Positions 58,235 through 64,000 of a stretch of DNA of 64,000 bases are shown here, in pieces; position 1 is the stretch's first letter; each line of letters begins with the position of its first letter. The position numbers and the translations under genes were made by a program. This DNA is from Umbelopsis ramanniana AG (Eukaryota; Mucoromycota; Umbelopsidomycetes; Umbelopsidales; Umbelopsidaceae). The notes below the pieces were generated by a model. That model worked only from the letters and a program-made list of their open reading frames with translations, was not told the origin of the DNA and did not search any database. Location of the stretch: NCBI RefSeq assembly GCF_025399195.1, contig NW_026252087.1, positions 186,001-250,000 of the forward strand, given 5' to 3'.

Positions 58235-59005
58235 CTAGCGCTGAGCAAGGTGCTGCTTCTCTGTTTTGAAAATCAGAATCTCCTCGTCGTATAGTTGGAT
58301 GGCTCCTTCACGCTCGACTATTAGTTTTTTATAAGCTCTTGTTGACACCAGTAAAAGTTCAGTGAATAAAAGTGCGCCGATGATATATTTACATGTATAG
58401 GTAAATGTAACCAATGAACATTGCATGGATGCGGTTTCCTCTGCACTGCCTATGCATACGTTGTCGAAAAATTGATATTCAGACAAGCTGAAAGAGCTGC
58501 TCTTCTTTTCGAAAACTCGCTTGGTGTGTACATCGAATAGGATGCAGAATATCCAACTGACCATGAGTTCTAAGGGCACAACCATTTGGCATAGTTGAAT
58601 AAAGATGGACTTGTAACGCGTGGGCTCGATCTCTATACCGCCTCGGTACTGGCCAATCAGCACAAGGAGAGAACAAATACTAGTGGCATGAGCAGTGACA
58701 AGTGTTGAAATCAAGCGTCTGTCTTCAATTGCATTTGCGAATAACGACAAAACAAGTTCTTGAGCTCCTTTCCCTGTTGTCGTATGGGTTGTGGTTGTAT
58801 AATGGAGTAAATCCGATGTCATAACCATAGCAGATACCAGCAGACTTGAGGCACGAACCACGGTTAGAATGCATGGAAATGAAACGGTGTGTCTCTTGCT
58901 AAATGACGACACTAGCATTATGAACAAATGTAATAGGAGATAGCAGCTAAAACAAAAGAGATATAGCAGGGTAGGCAAAATATATATGAAAATTTTTGGC
59001 AACAT
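58235..59005 (-). CDS. Multi-pass membrane protein, 256 aa, unknown
   Basis: Single open frame. Hydrophobic segments lie near residues 4-35, 45-65, 100-118, 135-160 and 200-225, suggesting four to six membrane helices. The C-terminal ~30 residues are charged and probably cytosolic (REGAIQLYDEEILIFKTEKQ). No family recognised. The first ~30 residues may include intron sequence, because a strong CTTTTGTTTTAG acceptor-like string occurs near 58950; in that case the true protein would start with another exon or at the Met near residue 30. Its ATG is 596 bp from that of the divergent RIB7 gene. Confidence 0.55.
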   Translation of the reverse strand: MLPKIFIYILPTLLYLFCFSCYLLLHLFIMLVSSFSKRHTVSFPCILTVVRASSLLVSAMVMTSDLLHYTTTTHTTTGKGAQELVLSLFANAIEDRRLISTLVTAHATSICSLLVLIGQYRGGIEIEPTRYKSIFIQLCQMVVPLELMVSWIFCILFDVHTKRVFEKKSSSFSLSEYQFFDNVCIGSAEETASMQCSLVTFTYTCKYIIGALLFTELLLVSTRAYKKLIVEREGAIQLYDEEILIFKTEKQHLAQR

Positions 59006-59601
59006 AAACTAAGGGTTTTTGCTCCTTTGAAAAGACGAAAGGTTTTATTCATGTCAGACAGGAGACAGAAAGGGGAACGGGGAAGGTAAACAAACGCAAC
59101 TCTCTGTGGCTATCGTGTAAATTTCTCATCGTGACTCCAATCAACGATGATTTGAGGGGACGCCATTGAAAAAAGCAATAATTACTCCTTGATCACCGTA
59201 GCATCCTTGACATACTTTCACGTCTCCTTCCTCTTGCTCTTTCATTCCTATTCTATGATATTGTTTCGTCCACAATTGATCCCACAAAGGCCACACGAAT
59301 TTCTAAATTTAGTGCTTCCACCAAGGTTGTAAATAATTATAACCTACGACCACCGAGCCGAGAAAGCCTTAAAATATCCATAAACGATGGCCGTGCAACG
59401 CAGCTGACACTGTTCACCATGCTTATTTACCAACATCTTCCGCCTGGATTAGATATGGCGAAAGAAGCCTCTATCCTGATTCAATTATTGCACCGGATAG
59501 CCTGTGAATTAGATGCCTATTCAAAATGGCGGAGTTTTGTCCGTCAAAAAAGTCAAAGATGCGTCGCAGCCTGACGACCACCTTGACTCCTGATAAATTC
59601 A
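59006..59601. other. Divergent spacer, membrane-protein gene and RIB7
   Basis: Promoter region for both genes. No TATA box or ORF of note. Confidence 0.4.
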
Positions 59602-60705
59602 ATGACCAGGACGGCAGAACAAGCCTGGGAATTCTTACAACCCTTGTATGTTAAAAGTTCGACTGATAGTCTTCATGTCACTTTGACATATGCGCAGAGT
59701 ATGGATGGGATAATCGCAGGACCCCAAGGTCAACAAATTCTGATCAGCGGCAAAGATTCCATGGTCATGACCCACACGTAAGTACATTTGAAGCAATGGC
59801 TGCACTCCGCAACTGACTTTTTTAACAAAAGAATCTAAGGCTTCGGCTCAATATGGACGGAATCATCATCGGGATAAATACTTTGATCAACGATTCACCC
59901 CGACTTACAGGTATGTTAGGAACAATACATGGGATTCTTTGTCCCTGTCGTATTGAATGATGATCATTCACTAGGTCGAGCGGACTACGTCGGCGAAGAC
60001 TATTTGGCCACACACAAACAACCGACGCCAGTTGTTTTGGATTCAAAGCTGCGATTTCCTCTTGATGCCTCGTTACTAAAAATCGCTGCGACCAAACAAG
60101 GCAAACCGCCTATCATCTTTACGGGCGTAGATCAGAGCGATGACAAATACTCAGCACGATGGGTAAGTCGCCTCCAATAGAAAATTTTAAACTCGTGATA
60201 AGAAGGTATTAACGAAGTATCGGATTCAATGTATTTTATAGCATCAATTAGAAGATGCAGGGGCTCACATCTACACTGTTGGCGTGGACGCATCTGGTAA
60301 AAATTGATTCGGTTGAATCCAGCCCACACTTGCAAGATCAAAATTTAACCCAGGAGCATATACATTCCAGGACACTTGAACTTAGAAGAGGTGTGCCAAA
60401 ACTTGAAGAGTAGAGGTATGGAGCGTGTGATGATTGAAGGTGGTGCATCTGTGATCAAGACCTGCCTTTCAAGCTTTGCCTTACTGGATGCTGTGGTTGT
60501 CACCATTGCACCCACATGGATTGGTAATGGTATAACGATACAGAACCCTCTTTCTAAAGAGGTAAGTGTTCTTGAATTTGGAAACCTGGAGATACTGTTT
60601 GAAAGCTCACTCAGTGCCTCGCAGCCTTCAACGCCCATGTTTAGCAGCGTACAATATCAACAATTCGGTCGAGACGTGGTTATGGCGGCTAATATTTCGA
60701 GTTAA
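59602..60705 (+). CDS. RIB7: Diaminohydroxyphosphoribosylamino-pyrimidine reductase (riboflavin synthesis)
   Basis: Five exons: 59602-59777, 59840-59910, 59975-60162, 60242-60296 and 60371-60705; 274 aa, about the usual length. RibD-C/DHFR-like reductase that converts the ribosylamino-pyrimidinone 5'-phosphate to the ribitylamino form with NADPH, the second step of fungal riboflavin synthesis. Diagnostic blocks are VTLTYAQSMDGIIAGPQGQQ near residue 25, LRLNMDGIIIGINTLINDSP (the family DGILVGxxT region), PTPVVLDSKLRFP, and the cofactor-binding VMIEGGASVIKTCL. The second acceptor was placed at 59839 because the earlier AAAAG acceptor gives an immediate stop. Confidence 0.93.
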
Positions 60706-60941
60706 TTCAAATCAAAAGCCAACATGGTGAAATTTTATAGCTTTCTAGCACGTTAGTAGGAATTTTCGAGTTATAGACGTTTTGTACATTATTAAAGGAA
60801 AAGTCAGTTTTCATATTCAAACATGTACGATTCAGAGAGAGGGGAATTGAATGAACGTAAAACTCCGCCGTATAGTCAGACTGGTCTCCAAAAGATGGAG
60901 AGCAGCAAGCAGCCATCGAACCTCCTTTTCCACCACATACC

Positions 60942-62088
60942 ATGAAGTGCGTAAATCCATCCATCTATCCATCGTGCATCCATCGTTCATCTGTACTGAC
61001 CCTACATCTCTCATCACCATTACAACCTATCTTGACTTTTACAACTTGACATTTGCTTACCGATTGCCACTTTTTTTTTTTTTTCTTTGCCCATGTTTGA
61101 CATTGCCTGTTCATTGCCATTCATTCAAACAGGACTGAAATCTGCGCTTTCTCTGGTTACAAGATCTACCCCGCAAAGGGTAAGATTTATGTTCGCACTG
61201 ACAACAGGTGAGTCTTGCATTTCTATGTGTCGAAACACTCACTGTGATGGAAACTGATGAGCCCTGGTTTTTCTTTGTTATTACAGAGTATGTACTTTAC
61301 ACCTATTTTTCTCGATGTTTTTTTGGTAGCGCGTACAGAGAGAGGGAAAGTCATAGTTTCAGCAACTTCGAAATTGCCCCGGATTCCAGCAATATCGATG
61401 AAGACTCGGCCCACAATACCTAAAAAAGCACCATTGTGACATTATACTTTTGACACCATAACAAAATTCCATCCGCCTTTTTAACGAACCATCTCATTTT
61501 TACCTTATACGCAATGAACGCCATAGCCGATCGTATCTTCACTACCTTCTCCATCGAATATGCCCTGCCGACTGCTGCTTCCATTTCCTTCCAGTGTACG
61601 CGTATGATAAACTAACTGACCTCTTTCTTCTCCCCACAAAGTCTTTCCGTTTCGTCAACGGTAAGTGCGAGTCCTACTTCAAGCAGCGTTTGAACCCTCG
61701 CAAGATCGACTGGACCGTTGTCTACCGTCGCATGCACAAGAAGGGTATCACTGAGGAAGTTGCCAAGAAGCGCACCCGCCGCACTGTCAAGCACGACCGT
61801 GCTGTCGTCGGTGCTTCCTGGGATGCCATCCGTGCCAAGCGTGCCCAGAAGCCCGAAGTCCGTGCTGCTGCTCGCCAGGCTGCTGTTGCCAAGTCCAAGG
61901 AGGCTAAGAAGGCCAAGGCTGCTACCAAGACCACCGTAAGTACCAGCTGAGTTTTCCATACTCTTTTTTTTTTCCATTGTTCCAATCCCCCACTGACATC
62001 GTCTTATTTGTAGAACGCTAACCAGCCCAAGGTCAGCAAGCAACAAGCCAAGGGTTTCGCTCCCAAGGCCGCCGCCACCTCTCGTTAA
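60942..62088 (+). CDS. RPL24: 60S ribosomal protein L24 (eL24)
   Basis: Coding exons: 60942-60946 (ATGAA), 61133-61207, a single base at 61287, 61642-61935 and 62014-62088; 149 aa. The product starts [20 protein letters not shown], continues [19 protein letters not shown], and ends [14 protein letters not shown], closely matching yeast Rpl24 (VAATSR end). The N-terminal part holds the L24e zinc-ribbon-like fold, though only some of the Cys positions are kept. Exon 2 ends in phase 2 while the exon at 61642 starts in phase 0. The frame is restored only if the A at 61287, which sits between a TTATTACAG acceptor and a GTATGT donor, is an exon; it completes the Arg codon that the family has at this point. 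Coding GC is high, as expected of a ribosomal protein gene. Confidence 0.93.
61287..61287 (+). other. RPL24: Candidate 1-nt exon of RPL24
   Basis: The local sequence is CTTTGTTATTACAG, A, GTATGTAC. The acceptor has a pyrimidine tract and a branch-like CTGAT about 35 nt upstream; the donor is a near-consensus GTATGT. Including the single A turns AG at the end of exon 2 into AGA (Arg) and makes 5+75+1 = 81 nt before the next phase-0 exon. Confidence 0.65.
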
Positions 62089-62584
62089 AATCATAAAACT
62101 TGAATCTCAGTATTGAAAAGAAAGCACGCAACCAATAAACTTCTTTGTTTTGACATTGCAGCAATTTTAATGTGTGTGTAAAAAGTGAAAAGATAGAGCT
62201 GATGTGGTAAATCATAGAGGTGGATTTTTTTTGATAGTTTCACGGGAAACATCGGATCCTAGTGCTGATAATGCGTTCGGAGATCCGTCCCAAGAAGATA
62301 GCTCATTGTGACCGCATGATAATGCCACTCGTTACTTATAAATATACATCCAAAAGGTATGTAGTACCTAGTAAAACGCAAAGTGCTTTGTCAGAGGTTT
62401 CATGTTACCAAATTTTGGAAATACCAGGATTTTATGGACGGTTTTTGCGTGACTAGATCAGGCAAACAGATCCAACGTCGGAGCCTACCTTAACCTTGTT
62501 ACTCTTATCCCAAATCTACATTAGTCTGTCACTATCTCACTCTTTTCGCTTCTACTCTCGTTCTTTCCTTGACACCTTTCCTCC
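62089..62584. promoter_or_regulatory. Racemase promoter region with GATA-type sites
   Basis: Between RPL24 and the racemase gene. GATAAG-type core sites occur at 62504-62509 (CTTATC, minus-strand GATAAG), GATAA near 62267 and GATAG near 62233. Fungal nitrogen-catabolite GATA factors bind such sites; use here is inference. Confidence 0.35.
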
Positions 62585-63364
62585 ATGACTCGAAAGCTCC
62601 TCGTCGTCAACCCCAATACCAGTCAAAAGATGACCAACACCATAGCGCAAAGCGTAGAGGCGGCTTCTAGTGTCTTTGGCGACTTCATACAGTCCACCAC
62701 CGTATGTGCGGACAAGGGCGTAGAGTCAGTGGAAGGAGCGTTCGACGAAGCGATCAGCACATACTGGACTCTAGAGAAAGTGCTGCCGTTGCTAGATCAA
62801 TACGACGCAATACTGATTGCTTGCTTTTCCAACCATGCGTCGGTCAAAGCGTTACGAGAGGCTACGAATAAGCCTGTGCTGCATGTGATGGAGGCAGCTA
62901 TCCTCCAAGCATGTCCTTTAGGAGCGACGTTCTCAATTGTGACTGATTCCGATCATTGGCGACCGTTATTAGAGGAAGGAGTTCGTGACCTTGGCGCTCA
63001 TGACAAACTGGCTAGCGTACGGGATGCAGGTATGACGGCGTTGGATACCGTCAGTCTTGCCCGGGAGGAAGTGGTTCGTAGACTGGTGGAGGCCAGCCGT
63101 GTGGCTGTACAGGAAGATAAGGCAGAAGTCATTTTACTTGGCTGTGCAGGCATGGCCGGTCTCAAGGAAACCATCTCGTCTCAGTTAGGTGTGCCTGTGA
63201 TTGATGCCGTTATGGCCGGCGTGTGTGTAGCAGCTGGGCTTCTAGCTTCCGGTGGCCTTACCAGCAAACGAGCCATGTACACGCAACTAGAGCCTCGCCC
63301 CAACGAAGTCAACGTACCGGAACCAGGCATCATGGCTGCCTACGGTGCGAACGCCGCGCAATAG
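62585..63364 (+). CDS. Asp/Glu/hydantoin racemase family protein (DCG1-like), 259 aa
   Basis: Single intronless exon. Two-Cys racemase fold: KLLVVNPNTSQKMT at the N terminus, the first catalytic Cys in AILIACFSNHA near residue 80, and the second in VILLGCAGMAGLKE near residue 187. VPVIDAVMAGV follows. Relatives racemise 5-substituted hydantoins or Asp/Glu; yeast Dcg1 is a nitrogen-regulated member next to allantoin genes. It lacks introns and its coding sequence is GC-richer than its surroundings. This could reflect expression level or a transfer from bacteria. It converges with arginase, another nitrogen-catabolic gene, 262 bp between stops. Confidence 0.92.
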   Translation: MTRKLLVVNPNTSQKMTNTIAQSVEAASSVFGDFIQSTTVCADKGVESVEGAFDEAISTYWTLEKVLPLLDQYDAILIACFSNHASVKALREATNKPVLHVMEAAILQACPLGATFSIVTDSDHWRPLLEEGVRDLGAHDKLASVRDAGMTALDTVSLAREEVVRRLVEASRVAVQEDKAEVILLGCAGMAGLKETISSQLGVPVIDAVMAGVCVAAGLLASGGLTSKRAMYTQLEPRPNEVNVPEPGIMAAYGANAAQ

Positions 63365-63626
63365 AACATATAAACAAGCCAGCCGGAGTTCTGTCAATAG
63401 AGTTTTCGTCTAACAAAACAGCCGATCAAATATAAACCATAAAATAAAAAACTCAAGCCCATTTGTTTTTGAGAAGAAACTGAAAAGCATTATATTCATT
63501 TGTCTTGTTAAATTACAAATGCGAGAGCCATCATCTCGGAAGCGCTACGCAAAGTTCTACGAGTGATTTACAGAAGAGAGGGGGGGAGGGCGTGTGTTAA
63601 AAGATTATAAGGGCGGCGTGGGGAAA

Positions 63627-64000
63627 TTACAAAAGAGTTTCTCCAAGGCAGCAGCGAGTCAAAGAGCATCCAACCTGGACGGTTTGGAAAACAGCTTGCT
63701 CGTCTTCAAGAGCAGGGTTAACTTCCATGATATCAGCAGCCACCAACAAGCCAGTTTCAGCGAGAGCTTCACAAATATAGTGGCCCTCGCGGAAGGTCAA
63801 ACCTCCGCGGACGGGAGTGCCAGTACTGGGAGCGACACTGGGATCCAGGGCATCGACGTCAAAGCTCAAATGAATGGGTCTATCACGGTTGGGGTTGACA
63901 TGGTCCAGGGCCATTTCGACAACCTTTCCAATACCATACTTGTCAACATGGTGCATGCTGAATGCCTTGATGCCATTGTCCTTGAGGATCTTCTTTTCCG
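63627..64000 (-). CDS. CAR1: Arginase, C-terminal part (gene runs off the window)
   Basis: The minus-strand frame is open from 64000 to the TAA ending at 63627. It gives the last ~124 residues of arginase: [20 protein letters not shown], then [20 protein letters not shown] (the Asp residues of DVDALDP ligand the two Mn ions), [19 protein letters not shown], and DIMEVNPAL. Arginase cleaves arginine to ornithine and urea. Regular codon use with high GC suggests strong expression. No intron in the visible part. Confidence 0.95.
   Translation of the reverse strand, partial: EKKILKDNGIKAFSMHHVDKYGIGKVVEMALDHVNPNRDRPIHLSFDVDALDPSVAPSTGTPVRGGLTFREGHYICEALAETGLLVAADIMEVNPALEDEQAVFQTVQVGCSLTRCCLGETLL

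Noticed and set aside
59832-59839. Earlier acceptor (AAAAG) for RIB7 exon 2
   Set aside because: It places a TAA in frame two codons later; the CTAAG acceptor at 59839 keeps the family sequence.

Overview
The window is eukaryotic nuclear DNA from a fungus: about 27 protein genes on both strands, AT-rich spacers, many spliceosomal introns mostly 50-100 nt long (GTAAGT-like donors, short pyrimidine tracts, TAG/CAG acceptors), yeast/fungal-type genes (MKT1, a REG1-like PP1 regulator, NDT80-like factor, alpha-arrestin, Crh-type GH16 enzymes, acid trehalase, RIB7) and no operons in the bacterial sense. The intron density, the gene set and the RPL24 and GH16 sequences suggest an early-diverging, probably Mucoromycota-type fungus. 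That placement is an inference made without a database search. I saw no transposon, rRNA, tRNA or CRISPR array.

Layout. 1-5.7 kb: 3' part of a giant coiled-coil protein with tandem ~75-residue repeats. 6-11.2 kb: a small Ser/Pro-rich protein, a REG1-like protein phosphatase 1 regulator (-) and TAF9 (-). 11.8-16 kb: an SDR oxidoreductase, a DUF3291 protein and a mitochondrial PPR protein (-). 16.3-18.3 kb: a 39-codon ORF whose stop overlaps (TAATG) the start of an eIF2B-epsilon-like W2-domain protein. 18.8-25.3 kb: aldo-keto reductase (-), FAD monooxygenase (+), mitochondrial 5-aminolevulinate synthase (-). 27-31 kb: a small Ser-rich protein (-) and a 13-exon MKT1 homologue (-). 31.7-36.4 kb: a tandem pair of secreted GH16 (Crh-like) cell-wall enzymes (-). 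37-40.2 kb: a possible gene remnant and an NDT80/PhoG-type transcription factor (-). 41-45.4 kb: a 1.4-k-residue Gas2-related (GAR) domain protein (-). 47.9-51.5 kb: proteasome beta3 (+), RPB9 (-) and a MidA/NDUFAF7-type methyltransferase (+), the last two divergent from a 157-bp spacer. 52.2-59 kb: secreted acid trehalase (+), an alpha-arrestin (-), a multi-pass membrane protein (-). 59.6-64 kb: RIB7 (+), ribosomal protein eL24 (+), an Asp/Glu/hydantoin racemase (+) and the 3' end of arginase (-).

Most genes are independent housekeeping or metabolic units. The clearest functional groupings are the tandem GH16 pair (wall remodelling) and the racemase beside arginase (nitrogen metabolism). The most unusual signals are in gene architecture. 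RPL24 can only be read through if a single-nucleotide exon is included. Both GH16 paralogues contain a 9-nt exon. The PUP3 start codon is its entire first coding exon and its last coding exon is 6 nt. A REG1-like gene has a 23-nt exon. One locus looks bicistronic. All exon joins were worked out by hand from splice signals and protein-family continuity; individual boundaries could be off by a base.
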